The notes below the pieces were generated by a model that had not been told where the DNA came from, did no database searches, and worked only from the letters and a program-made list of their open reading frames with translations. Positions 8,161-15,074 of a stretch of 26,796 nt of DNA are shown here, piece after piece. Every line of letters starts with the position of its first letter. Position 1 is the first letter of the stretch. Location: contig DATELY010000242.1 of the NCBI GenBank assembly GCA_035276085.1, positions 1 through 26,796 of the forward strand. Reading direction: 5' to 3'. The translations under genes were made by a program, and so were the position numbers. This DNA is from DATELY01 sp035276085 (GTDB lineage Bacteria; Pseudomonadota; Gammaproteobacteria; Steroidobacterales; Steroidobacteraceae).

Positions 8161-8220
8161 GGTCTGCTGGTCGGCTGGCCAGAAACGGCTATGCAATTCT
8201 GGCCAGCCGACCAGCCGACC
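8161..8220. repeat. Long near-perfect palindrome (hairpin) in leuDH-thiolase gap
   Basis: The arms 8161-8184 and 8197-8220 pair over 24 positions with a single mismatch, around a 12-nt loop (ACGGCTATGCAA). The inner 19 pairs are perfect (for example TCGGCTGGCCAGAA against TTCTGGCCAGCCGA). The right arm also contains the direct repeat CCGACCAG twice. No T-tract follows on either strand, so this is not a textbook terminator. It may be a REP-like intergenic palindrome or an RNA-processing hairpin that tunes leuDH versus thiolase expression. It ends 3 nt from the leuDH stop codon. Confidence 0.65.
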
Positions 8221-8222
8221 AG

Positions 8223-9296
8223 CTAACCGCCGCTCACATACGGCAGCTTCACGCGCGCAATCGAATGCAGGCGCTCTTCGGCCAACGTGTGTGCTGCTTG
8301 CCAGCTTGGAATTTGTTCTCGCTCCGCGCGCTTCAAGATGCGGGCGATGATTTCGTGAATACGAGCCACGCGGCGCAAGGCGCGCTCCTCGCTATAGCCT
8401 TCCAGTTCAACGGCAGAGTTGAGCAGGCCACCGGCGTTGATGGCGTAGTCCGGCGCGTACAGGATGCCGCGACGTTCCAGCTCGGTGGCGAGGTCGTCCG
8501 ATTCGAGCTGGTGGTTCGCGCCGCCGGCAACGATCTGGCAGCGCAGGCGCGGCAGCGTGTCTTCGTTGATGACGGCGCTCATTGCGCAGGGCGAGAACAC
8601 CGTCGCTTCGACGTCATAGATCTCGGACATCGGCACGGCCTCAGCGCCGCATTCATCGACGACCTGTTCGACCCGGTGTTCGTTGATGTCGGTGACGAAC
8701 ACCTTGGCGCCGGCAGCGCGCAGATGCTTGATGAGGTGATAGCCCAGATGCCCCGCGCCCTGGACGGCGAAACTCGCGCGCGCGAAATCGGCGTGGCCGA
8801 ACTTGAATTCGAGGCAGGCACGAATGCCATGGAACGTGCCGAGCGCAGTGAAGGGCGAGGGATCCCCACTGCCGCCGTTCGACTGATGCATGCCGACCAC
8901 GTGCCGGGTTTCTTCACGCAGCAGATCCATGTCCGCAACGTTCGTGCCCACGTCCTCCGCAACGATGAAGCGACCGCCCAGTGAGCCGATGAAGCGGCCG
9001 AGTGAGCGGAACAGCGCTTCGTTTTTGTCGCGCTCAGGGCTGCCGAGCAGCACGGCCTTGCCGCCGCCGAGGTTCAGTCCGGCGAGCGCGCACTTGTAGG
9101 TCATCTCCCGCGAGTGGCGCAGCACATCGCGCAACGCGTCGGCTTCGCTCGCGTACGGCCACATGCGCAAGCCGCCGAGCGCCGGCCCCAGCACGGTGCT
9201 GTGCAGAGCGATGATGCAGCGCAGGCCGCTGTCGGCCTGCTGGAAGAACACGAGCTGCTCGTGACCGGAGTCTTTGAGTCCTTGTAGTAGCTCCAT
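8223..9296 (-). CDS. Leucine/valine/phenylalanine-type amino acid dehydrogenase
   Basis: This 357-residue NAD-dependent enzyme of the Glu/Leu/Phe/Val dehydrogenase family oxidatively deaminates an amino acid, probably a branched-chain one, to its 2-oxo acid. The substrate and catalytic lysines Lys68 (MTYKCA) and Lys80 (LNLGGGK) fall at the numbers known from Bacillus leucine dehydrogenase. Asp115 in AEDVGT is the expected catalytic acid. The cofactor domain has GAGHLG. The ATG at 9296 is preferred because CGAGGTG lies about 6-9 nt upstream; a GTG three codons earlier at 9305 is an alternative. With the thiolase downstream and ETF-QO nearby it suggests branched-chain amino acid breakdown. Leucine versus valine versus phenylalanine preference cannot be decided from sequence alone. 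Confidence 0.92.
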   Translation of the reverse strand: MELLQGLKDSGHEQLVFFQQADSGLRCIIALHSTVLGPALGGLRMWPYASEADALRDVLRHSREMTYKCALAGLNLGGGKAVLLGSPERDKNEALFRSLGRFIGSLGGRFIVAEDVGTNVADMDLLREETRHVVGMHQSNGGSGDPSPFTALGTFHGIRACLEFKFGHADFARASFAVQGAGHLGYHLIKHLRAAGAKVFVTDINEHRVEQVVDECGAEAVPMSEIYDVEATVFSPCAMSAVINEDTLPRLRCQIVAGGANHQLESDDLATELERRGILYAPDYAINAGGLLNSAVELEGYSEERALRRVARIHEIIARILKRAEREQIPSWQAAHTLAEERLHSIARVKLPYVSGG

Positions 9297-9369
9297 CGAC
9301 GGCACCTCGAGCAGTGTGGGAGCGGCGATTATAAGCAGCCAAAGGAGGGTGACTCAGACGTTCCTGAGC

Positions 9370-10152
9370 TCACTGGACGACGGCAAGCAGATCGGGTTCG
9401 TCGTGCAGCGCCAGGATTCGCGCTCGTGCCTGATCGCGTGCGCTCTCCACCGAAATCGGTTCACCGTGCGGATCGATCGTGGAGATGGGCGGCAGGATGC
9501 ACACCTCGATCGGGTAGCGACGCGGCAAGAGCCGGTCCGAACGCAGCACCAGACGTGTGCCGCGGATCACCGTCGGCACGACGGGCACGCCGGCCCGCGC
9601 GGCTGTCGCGAACGCGCCGCTGTGAAAGCGAGATAAGCCCGGGTGTACGTGGAAGGTGCCTTCGGGGAAGAAGACGAGTGCCTGGCCTTTGCTCGCGGCC
9701 TTGATGAGCCGCCGGGCATCCATCGCCCCGGCATGACGATTGAAACGATCGACGAACTCCGAGCCGATCCGCCGCAGCAACGTGGCTGCGAGGGGCACGT
9801 TCATGATTTCCTTCTTGATCACGAAGCAGAAACGAGCCGGCAAGGCGGCTTTCAGCACCACACCGTCGAGATAGCTCGCGTGATTGGCCACGAGCACGCA
9901 GGGACCTGCTGGCAAATGCTCGAGACCGCGGACCGACAGTCGCAGCCCGGCCACTTTGAAAAATCCCGCCGCCGCATGGTGGGCGAGCGCACGCCGGCGC
10001 GCCAGGCCAAGACCCGGTATGAGGCTGACGGCCAGCAGCGCCAGGACGCCAAGCAGGACAAAGACCAGAATCGCGTAGCAGCCGTAGAGTGAGCGGAAGA
10101 AGGAAACGAGCGCAGTGGGTCGTTCCGCGGGTTTGAGCAGCGATTCGTTCAT
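9370..10152 (-). CDS. plsC: 1-acyl-sn-glycerol-3-phosphate acyltransferase
   Basis: This 260-residue member of the PlsC/LPLAT family makes phosphatidic acid by acylating lysophosphatidic acid at the inner membrane. The acyltransferase motif NHASYLD (His91, Asp96, HX4D) and the FPEGT motif at about 162-166 are both visible. The N-terminal hydrophobic segment, roughly residues 24-50, anchors it to the membrane. The ATG at 10152 has no obvious Shine-Dalgarno. The gene is divergent from xerD across about 200 bp that contains CRP-like half-sites, and it ends 73 bp from the leuDH start. Whether it is the main PlsC of the cell or a paralogue for special lipids cannot be told. Confidence 0.9.
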   Translation of the reverse strand: MNESLLKPAERPTALVSFFRSLYGCYAILVFVLLGVLALLAVSLIPGLGLARRRALAHHAAAGFFKVAGLRLSVRGLEHLPAGPCVLVANHASYLDGVVLKAALPARFCFVIKKEIMNVPLAATLLRRIGSEFVDRFNRHAGAMDARRLIKAASKGQALVFFPEGTFHVHPGLSRFHSGAFATAARAGVPVVPTVIRGTRLVLRSDRLLPRRYPIEVCILPPISTIDPHGEPISVESARDQARARILALHDEPDLLAVVQ

Positions 10153-10194
10153 GCGTGGGCGTGTCGAACGGTCTTACGATGCGCTGCGACTTTC

Positions 10195-10249
10195 TGTGAA
10201 CTGGTTCTCTTTATGTAATGGCTACCGGGTATCTGTGATAACAGTCACG
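10195..10249. promoter_or_regulatory. CRP/Clp-like binding sites in plsC-xerD divergent region
   Basis: At 10234-10249 the sequence TGTGA-TAACAG-TCACG matches the CRP-family consensus TGTGA-N6-TCACA at nine of ten half-site positions. A weaker copy, TGTGA-ACTGGT-TCTCT (10195-10210), has a perfect left half-site only. The centres are 39 bp apart. The sites lie 43-97 bp from the plsC start and 107-161 bp from the preferred xerD start. Regulation of either gene by a CRP/Vfr/Clp homologue is an inference. Confidence 0.45.
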
Positions 10250-10355
10250 CCGATCTCCGCAACCCGATCCGCATACTGCGGCCCAACCTCACACCACGAG
10301 GTCGATGCGTGCACACGCATCGAAGCTTCAGGAGCGCCGGCTTGCGCCGGAACAC

Positions 10356-11303
10356 ATGAGCACAGCAAGTAAGGGCACAGTTTACGCAAAGAGCGCGCAG
10401 GACACGCCGACGAGTCCGTCCGCCGCGCTGATCGACCGCTTTCTCGATGCCGTCTGGATGGAGCGCGGTCTCTCGCCGAATACGTTGTCTGCCTATCGCG
10501 CCGACCTCACGGCGCTGGATCGCTGGTTGGATTCCAAGGGCACCTCGATGAGCGCCGCGAAGCGCACCGACTTGCTCGGTTTCATCGCGTGGCGCGTGGA
10601 AAACGGGGCACGTCCTCGTTCGACGGCTCGCCAGCTCTCCAGCTTCCGTCGCTTCTATCGGTACCTCGTGCGCGAAGGCGCCATCAAGGAAGACCCGACC
10701 AGCCAGATCGCGATGCCGAAGATCGGCCGCTCGCTGCCCAAGTCGCTCACTGAAGAAGAAGTCGAATCGTTGCTCGGTGCCCCCACGGTGGAAGATCCGC
10801 TCGGTCATCGCGATCGCTGCATGCTCGAAGTGCTGTACGCCACGGGCCTGCGCGTGTCCGAGCTGGTGAATCTCCGTCTCGGGCAGGTCAACCTGAATCA
10901 AGGTGTGCTGCGCATCGTCGGTAAGGGCGATCGCGAGCGTCTGATCCCGCTCGGCGAGGAAGCGCAACGCTGGTTGCAGAAGTTCTTCGAGAGCGCGCGG
11001 CTGGAGATCCTTCTGGATCGCCAGACGGATTACCTCTTCCCCACCCGACGCGGCGAGCGCATGACCCGCCAGGCGTTCTGGCACATCATCAAGCGCTATG
11101 CGCAGAAGGCCGGCGTGCAGAAGCAGCTGTCGCCGCACACGTTGCGCCACGCATTTGCGACGCACCTGCTCAATCATGGTGCCGACCTGCGCGTCGTGCA
11201 GATGTTGCTCGGGCACAGCGATTTGTCGACGACGCAGATCTACACGCACGTGGCTCGCGAGCGCATGAAGGAACTCCACGCTCAGCACCACCCTCGCGGC
11301 TGA
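10356..11303 (+). CDS. xerD: Site-specific tyrosine recombinase XerD
   Basis: This recombinase works with XerC at the dif site to resolve chromosome dimers under FtsK control. It has 315 residues from the ATG at 10356. The N-terminal SAM-like DNA-binding domain (about 22-112) precedes the catalytic domain. The active-site residues are all present: Arg166 (GLRVSEL), Lys190 (GKGDRER), His261 and Arg264 (HTLRHAFATHLL), His287 (LLGHSDL) and nucleophile Tyr296 (IYTHVA). The C-terminus HAQHHPRG is XerD-like and the sequence tracks E. coli XerD closely. An in-frame ATG at 10305 has GAGG three bases upstream and adds an Arg/His-rich stretch; it cannot be excluded. dsbC follows, as in E. coli, supporting the name over XerC or a phage integrase. 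Confidence 0.95.
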   Translation: MSTASKGTVYAKSAQDTPTSPSAALIDRFLDAVWMERGLSPNTLSAYRADLTALDRWLDSKGTSMSAAKRTDLLGFIAWRVENGARPRSTARQLSSFRRFYRYLVREGAIKEDPTSQIAMPKIGRSLPKSLTEEEVESLLGAPTVEDPLGHRDRCMLEVLYATGLRVSELVNLRLGQVNLNQGVLRIVGKGDRERLIPLGEEAQRWLQKFFESARLEILLDRQTDYLFPTRRGERMTRQAFWHIIKRYAQKAGVQKQLSPHTLRHAFATHLLNHGADLRVVQMLLGHSDLSTTQIYTHVARERMKELHAQHHPRG

Positions 11304-11317
11304 TTTCATCAGCCGCG
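11295..11317 (+). terminator. Hairpin spanning the xerD stop codon
   Basis: CGCGGCTGAT (11295-11304) and ATCAGCCGCG (11308-11317) form a perfect 10-bp stem with a 3-nt loop. The xerD TGA lies inside the left arm. The tail GCTTGCT is only weakly U-rich, so this may be a partial terminator that lets some xerD transcription reach dsbC, or a stop-codon-proximal stabiliser. Confidence 0.4.
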
Positions 11318-11329
11318 GCTTGCTACACT
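11300..11329 (+). promoter_or_regulatory. Possible extended -10 promoter for dsbC
   Basis: TGCTACACT (11321-11329) fits an extended -10 element (TGnTATAAT, four of six core matches). A poor -35-like CTGATT lies at 11300-11305 with an 18-bp spacer. It overlaps the xerD-terminal hairpin. The dsbC leader would be about 70 nt, with GGAG 9 nt before the start. This is a weak, inference-level call. Confidence 0.25.
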
Positions 11330-11404
11330 GCCGCTTGAACTCGATCCGCCAGCGCGGGTCGAAGCCGCAAGGCTTGAAACGAGCCTCATCCGGAGTGTGT
11401 CCCC

Positions 11405-12148
11405 ATGCGAATTCCCTTGGTCCTGGCTGCCATGGCCGTTCTGTGCGCCACGGCGACTGCGGCGCCTGCTGTCGAAAAGAGCGGGTCGGATCAGGCCGTG
11501 GCTGCCCTGCGTGCCCGCCTGAGTGAGAAGTTTCCAGGTGTGAAGATCCAGGACTTTGGCCCTTCGCCCGTGGCGGGCGTCTACGAGTTCACGGCCAACG
11601 GCGATGTCATGTACATCAGTGCCGATGGCCGCTACCTGCTCGACGCGCAGATCATGGACATCGACAAGCGCGTCAACGTCACCGAAGCAAAGCGGGCGGT
11701 CGAACGTAAGAAGGCGCTGGCGCAGTTGGACGAGACGCAAATGATCGTGTTTGCGCCGGCGTCATACAAATACACGCTGACCGTGTTCACCGACGTCGAC
11801 TGCGGTTACTGCCAGAAGCTCCACAGCGAGATGGCGCAGATCAACAAGCTCGGTGTGCGCGTGCGCTACCTGGCCTATCCGCGCAGCGGACCGGGCACCG
11901 AGAGCTGGCACAAGATGGAATCGGTCTGGTGCGCGAAAGATCGCAAGGATGCCATCACGCGCGCGAAATCCGGCGCAGCCGTTACGCCGCAAAAGAACTG
12001 CGGCAGCACGCCGATCCGGGCCCAATACGAGCTGGGCGAAAGCCTTGGCGTGAAAGGGACGCCCGCCGTGTTCACCGATTCGGGCCAGCAGATCGGCGGC
12101 TATATTCCGGCCGATCGGTTGCTCGAGGTGTTGAAGCAGCAGGGGTGA
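11405..12148 (+). CDS. dsbC: Periplasmic disulfide isomerase DsbC
   Basis: This 247-residue protein has a Sec signal peptide (MRIPLVLAAMAVLCATATAA, cut near residue 20). It has an N-terminal dimerisation domain (about 25-95) and a thioredoxin-fold domain with active site Cys133-Gly-Tyr-Cys136 in DVDCGYCQKLH. The second, structural disulfide pair typical of DsbC is present (Cys176 in WCAKDR and Cys199 in KNCGS). The cis-proline is Pro220 in KGTPAVF. It shuffles wrong disulfides in exported proteins and is kept reduced by DsbD. Shine-Dalgarno GGAG lies 9 nt upstream. The xerD-dsbC order matches the conserved gammaproteobacterial arrangement; recJ, which follows in E. coli, is absent here and the next genes run convergently. 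Confidence 0.94.
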   Translation: MRIPLVLAAMAVLCATATAAPAVEKSGSDQAVAALRARLSEKFPGVKIQDFGPSPVAGVYEFTANGDVMYISADGRYLLDAQIMDIDKRVNVTEAKRAVERKKALAQLDETQMIVFAPASYKYTLTVFTDVDCGYCQKLHSEMAQINKLGVRVRYLAYPRSGPGTESWHKMESVWCAKDRKDAITRAKSGAAVTPQKNCGSTPIRAQYELGESLGVKGTPAVFTDSGQQIGGYIPADRLLEVLKQQG

Positions 12149-12149
12149 T

Positions 12150-12214
12150 GAGGCTTGGGACCTGGCACCTGAGCGCTGGCGACCCGAAATCTGATTCCCC
12201 AGGTCGCAGGCCTC
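12150..12214. terminator. Imperfect inverted repeat between convergent dsbC and fdxA
   Basis: GAGGCTTGGGACCTGG (12150-12165) pairs with CCAGGTCGCAGGCCTC (12199-12214) at 14 of 16 positions, around a 33-nt loop. The repeat fills most of the 84-bp gap between the dsbC and fdxA stops. Its position suits a bidirectional transcription end. There is no U-tract, so it may instead be a dispersed intergenic repeat of the GGGACCTGG type. Confidence 0.4.
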
Positions 12215-12232
12215 ACGTCTCAAGCCCTCGTC

Positions 12233-12556
12233 CTAGCGCTCCAACAGCTTGATCTTGTCCGTTTTGCCTTCCCACTCCTTGGCGTCTGCCGGGGCGGGCT
12301 CTTTTTCCGTGATCACCGGCCACTGTTTGGCCAGCTCGGCGTTGAGTTGCTTGAAATGCTCCTGTCCGTTCGGGAGCTCTTCCTCGGAGAAGATGGCCTC
12401 GACCGGGCATTCGGGCTCGCACAGCGTGCAATCGATGCATTCGTCGGGATCGATGACCAGGAAGTTCGGGCCTGCATGGAAGCAATCGACCGGACACACC
12501 TCGACACAGTCAGTGTATTTACACTTGATGCAGTTTTCAGTGACGACGAAAGTCAT
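12233..12556 (-). CDS. fdxA: 7Fe ferredoxin (3Fe-4S/4Fe-4S), FdxA family
   Basis: This 107-residue cytoplasmic electron carrier is of the Azotobacter FdI type. Cysteines are at 9, 12, 17, 21, 25, 40, 43, 46 and 50, the spacing known for FdI. Cys9, Cys17 and Cys50 should bind the 3Fe-4S cluster. Cys21, Cys40, Cys43 and Cys46 should bind the 4Fe-4S cluster. The motifs CVEVCPVDCFH and CIDCTLCEPECPVEAI and the acidic, Lys-rich C-terminal tail are typical. The frame stays open upstream to 13072, but the ATG at 12556 (MTFVVTENCIKC) is the clear family start, with GGGAG about 9 nt before it. It lies 80 bp downstream of the Nudix gene and may be co-transcribed. The FdxA subgroup assignment is firm; its redox partner is unknown. 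Confidence 0.95.
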   Translation of the reverse strand: MTFVVTENCIKCKYTDCVEVCPVDCFHAGPNFLVIDPDECIDCTLCEPECPVEAIFSEEELPNGQEHFKQLNAELAKQWPVITEKEPAPADAKEWEGKTDKIKLLER

Positions 12557-12636
12557 CGACGAACTCCCGGGACGAAGGCCGAGCCTGAGCTGGAGAATGA
12601 AAGAGTTGTAATAACCGCCGCCTGGGGCGGGGCTCG

Positions 12637-13209
12637 CTATTCTGCCAAACGAGCCTTGGAGTGCAAGGAATCGGCACCGCGCGGCGCCAGATCCCTGTAG
12701 TGCAGCTGCTCGCGCCCGAGCTTGCGATCTTCCAGATAGCAGCGCAGCGCGAAGTCGACGCTCCTGAACGCGATATCGGCCCACGGGATCTCGCGCTCGT
12801 CGACGAGGCGCGTTTCCAGGCTTTCGGGGCCGATGCCGAAATCCAGGTCCAACAGGCGTGCCCTGAAGGAAATGTGCACTTGATGCGCTTCGAGCACGTG
12901 CACGATGGAGACCATCGCGCCGATCTCGACCCGCGCCAGGGCTTCCTCCATCGACTCGCGTGCTGCGGCTTGCTGCAGCGACTCGCCGTTCTCCATGAAG
13001 CCGGCCGGGAACGTCCAATACCCCCGACGCGGTTCGATGGCGCGCTTGCACAGCAGCAGCTTGCCCTCCCACTCGGGGATACAGCCGGCAATGATCCGGG
13101 GATTCTCGTAGTGAATGGTCGCGCAGCTCGAGCAGACATAGCGCGGCAGATGGTCACCTTGCGGGATCTTCGAGACGACGGGCTGACCGCAGGCAGAGCA
13201 GAACTTCAT
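12637..13209 (-). CDS. Nudix hydrolase with N-terminal zinc ribbon
   Basis: This 190-residue protein has a zinc ribbon (Cys4, Cys7, Cys26 and Cys29 in FCSACG and YVCSSC). The ribbon is followed by a Nudix domain whose box GFMENGESLQQAAARESMEE runs from Gly70 to Glu89. The box keeps GX5EX7RE and the EE pair that bind the metal. The glycine usual after EE in the consensus (REUXEEXGU) is replaced by Leu (EEALA), which I believe is common in this zinc-ribbon subgroup. It hydrolyses a nucleoside diphosphate linked to a moiety X; the substrate is not predictable. It is not a full NudC, being too short at the N-terminus. The ATG at 13209 starts the ribbon (MKFCSACG); an in-frame ATG at 13245 is less likely. 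Confidence 0.88.
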   Translation of the reverse strand: MKFCSACGQPVVSKIPQGDHLPRYVCSSCATIHYENPRIIAGCIPEWEGKLLLCKRAIEPRRGYWTFPAGFMENGESLQQAAARESMEEALARVEIGAMVSIVHVLEAHQVHISFRARLLDLDFGIGPESLETRLVDEREIPWADIAFRSVDFALRCYLEDRKLGREQLHYRDLAPRGADSLHSKARLAE

Positions 13210-13373
13210 GAGGTGAGGGGTTTTGGCGACGCTGCAATGGCGCAAAGCTTAACCGGGAGCGCTCCCCAGCGTCAGTCAGCACTGAAGGGGCTGCCTCGTA
13301 ACCGGGCACAGGAACCTTTGCCGTCGCCTCGGCGTTTGCCCGACATCTGACACGAAAACCGTTCGAGCTCTGG
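13210..13373. other. Left half of the nudix-GT2 intergenic region
   Basis: These 164 bp lie between the divergent Nudix gene and the inverted-repeat element. They hold the 12-bp perfect palindrome GGGAGCGCTCCC (13255-13266), which could be an operator or a small hairpin. No ORF or convincing promoter was recognised. The promoter for the Nudix-fdxA unit should be here, and possibly also the original promoter of the glycosyltransferase operon. Confidence 0.3.
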
Positions 13374-13542
13374 CTAGCAGCCTGTCGGACTTAGGATTGA
13401 TCTACTGCGGCGGCAGCAGCTGGGTCCATTTTTTCGATCGTCCTCGTTAAATAGCGACGGCTATTCGCCTCGAACGATCGAAAAACTGTCCTCCATCTGC
13501 CACCGTCCTCGCTACGATCACCTAAGTCCGACAGGCTGCTAG
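13374..13542. mobile_element. MITE-like element with 22-bp perfect terminal inverted repeats
   Basis: This 169-bp element begins with CTAGCAGCCTGTCGGACTTA plus GG (13374-13395) and ends with the exact reverse complement (13521-13542). After a 2-nt bulge the pairing continues for 5 more bp (TGATC with GATCA). Two further dyads are nested inside. One is TTTTTCGATCGT (13430-13441) with ACGATCGAAAAA (13474-13485). The other is AATAGC (13450-13455) with GCTATT (13460-13465). The outermost CTAG on each side could be a 4-bp target duplication, a size and sequence known for some IS5-type insertions, leaving an 18-bp repeat starting CAGCCTG. No transposase is encoded. It is 37 bp upstream of the GT2 gene. 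The element class is inferred from structure only. Confidence 0.65.
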
Positions 13543-13579
13543 GAGCACTCGTTCGGGCACTCACGCGGGAGAGCGACGA

Positions 13580-14596
13580 ATGGAGCAGAGCCCGACCTCG
13601 GGTTCTTTGATGAACCCCGTCATCGCGGTTTTGATCCCCTGTCACAACGAAGAAGCGGCCATTGGCAAAGTCGTCAGCGATTTCAAAGAAGCGCTGCCGG
13701 ACGCCACGATCTTCGTTTACGACAACAACTGCACCGATCGGACGGCGGACATTGCCCGGCAGGCCGGCGCCATCGTGCGCCAGGAAAGCCAGCCGGGTAA
13801 GGGCAACGTCGTGCGTCGCATGTTTGCGGACATCGAAGCGGACGTCTTCGTCCTCGTCGATGGCGATGACACCTACGATGCCTCCGCCGCGCCGGCGCTC
13901 ATCGACCGCTTGCTCACCAGCTCGCTGGACATGATCAATGCGTCGCGCGTGGAAACCTGCCAGGCGGCCTATCGTCCGGGTCACCGGTTGGGCAACCGTT
14001 TCCTGACCGGCGTGGTCGCGAGCGTATTCGGCAAGCGCCTGGGCGACATGCTGTCGGGTTATCGCGTATTCTCGCGCCGCTTCGTCAAGTCGTTCCCAGC
14101 GCTGTCGTCTGGATTCGAAATCGAGACGGAGCTGACGGTGCACGCTCTCGAGTTGCGCTTGCCGATCGCGGAGGTGCCCGTGCCTTATCGCGATCGTCCG
14201 GCCGGTTCAGTGAGCAAGTTGCGCACCTACAGCGATGGTTTCCGGATCCTGCGAATGATCATTCGGCTGATCAAAGAAGAGAAGCCGCTGCAGTTTTTCA
14301 GTTTCTTCTTTTTCGTTCTGGCGCTCTCGGCCATCGTCCTGGAGATCCCCATCTTCATCGAGTATTTCGAGACGGGCCTCGTACGGCGGTTCCCCACGGC
14401 GATACTGGGCACGGGCATGATGCTGCTCGCGTTCCTCTCGCTCACATGCGGGCTGATCCTCGACACCGTCACGCGCGGTCGGATCGAGCTCAAACGCTTG
14501 CAATACCTGAGCGTGCCGCTGCGCTTCAACCCACCGCGAATAACGCTCACGCGCGTGCCGGCGCTGAAACCGCCGGGCATGCGCATGCGCGGTTGA
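13580..14596 (+). CDS. Membrane glycosyltransferase family 2 (polyprenyl-phosphate sugar synthase-like)
   Basis: This 338-residue GT-A fold enzyme starts with VIAVLIPCHNEEAAIGKVV (the GT2 nucleotide-binding strand). Its DXD-type motif DGDDTYDA (Asp94, Asp96) binds the metal-sugar nucleotide. The stretch MLSGYRVFSRRFVKSF...SGFEIETELTVHA is typical of the DPM1/GtrB branch. Two hydrophobic segments near 235-260 and 270-295 anchor it, as in GtrB-like transferases that load a sugar onto undecaprenyl phosphate on the cytoplasmic face. GGGAG lies about 9 nt before the ATG at 13580. It is the first gene of a three-gene operon with a GtrA flippase and a GT-C transferase. The sugar carried is unknown; the lipid acceptor is an inference from family and neighbours. 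Confidence 0.88.
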   Translation: MEQSPTSGSLMNPVIAVLIPCHNEEAAIGKVVSDFKEALPDATIFVYDNNCTDRTADIARQAGAIVRQESQPGKGNVVRRMFADIEADVFVLVDGDDTYDASAAPALIDRLLTSSLDMINASRVETCQAAYRPGHRLGNRFLTGVVASVFGKRLGDMLSGYRVFSRRFVKSFPALSSGFEIETELTVHALELRLPIAEVPVPYRDRPAGSVSKLRTYSDGFRILRMIIRLIKEEKPLQFFSFFFFVLALSAIVLEIPIFIEYFETGLVRRFPTAILGTGMMLLAFLSLTCGLILDTVTRGRIELKRLQYLSVPLRFNPPRITLTRVPALKPPGMRMRG

Positions 14597-14660
14597 TCGC
14601 GCGCTCATCGCATGGCGCTGGCTGCATAGCACGCGCAGCGCGCGACGCGAACGAATCAGC

Positions 14661-15074
14661 ATGATCGTCCAGCAGTTTCTGATGTTCGCCCTCGTGGGTA
14701 CGGTCGGCTTTTTCGTGGACGCCGGCACGTTGCTCTTCGCACATCACGTCCTCGGCTCGAATCTGTATTCCGGGCGCCTGCTGTCATTCCTGACAGCGGC
14801 CACGTGCACCTGGCAGCTGAACCGCAAGCTCACGTTTCGCAGCGTGGGTCAGTCGGACAGCGCATGGAAGCAGTGGCTGAAGTTTCTCAGTGCGAACGCC
14901 GTGGGCGGCCTGATCAATCTCGGCGTGTACGGCGTATTGATCGCGCGTGTGCCGGTGGCCCGCGAACATCCGGCACTTGCGGTGGCGTGTGGTTCGATCG
15001 CAGGACTGTTCTTCAACTTCATGACGTCGCGCATCCTCGTTTTCCGTGCTCACCTCGCGTCGCCACGAGCATGA
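14661..15074 (+). CDS. GtrA family membrane protein (putative lipid-sugar flippase)
   Basis: This small protein of 137 residues has four predicted membrane helices (about 5-25, 35-50, 73-95 and 103-125). It carries the GtrA hallmarks FALVGTVGFFVDAG at the start, TWQLNRKLTF between helices two and three, and FNFMTSRILVFR at the C-terminus. In serotype-converting phages GtrA is proposed to flip undecaprenyl-phosphate-glucose to the periplasm. It sits 64 bp after the GT2 gene, and its TGA overlaps the next ATG (ATGA at 15071-15074), so translation with the GT-C gene is coupled. The ribosome binding site is weak. Family assignment is good; transport is known for family relatives, not shown here. 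Confidence 0.88.
   Translation: MIVQQFLMFALVGTVGFFVDAGTLLFAHHVLGSNLYSGRLLSFLTAATCTWQLNRKLTFRSVGQSDSAWKQWLKFLSANAVGGLINLGVYGVLIARVPVAREHPALAVACGSIAGLFFNFMTSRILVFRAHLASPRA

Noticed and set aside
10245..11309. Minus-strand open frame of 354 codons opposite xerD
   Set aside because: It is antisense to an XerD with every catalytic residue in place, and its composition is that of a GC-rich shadow frame.
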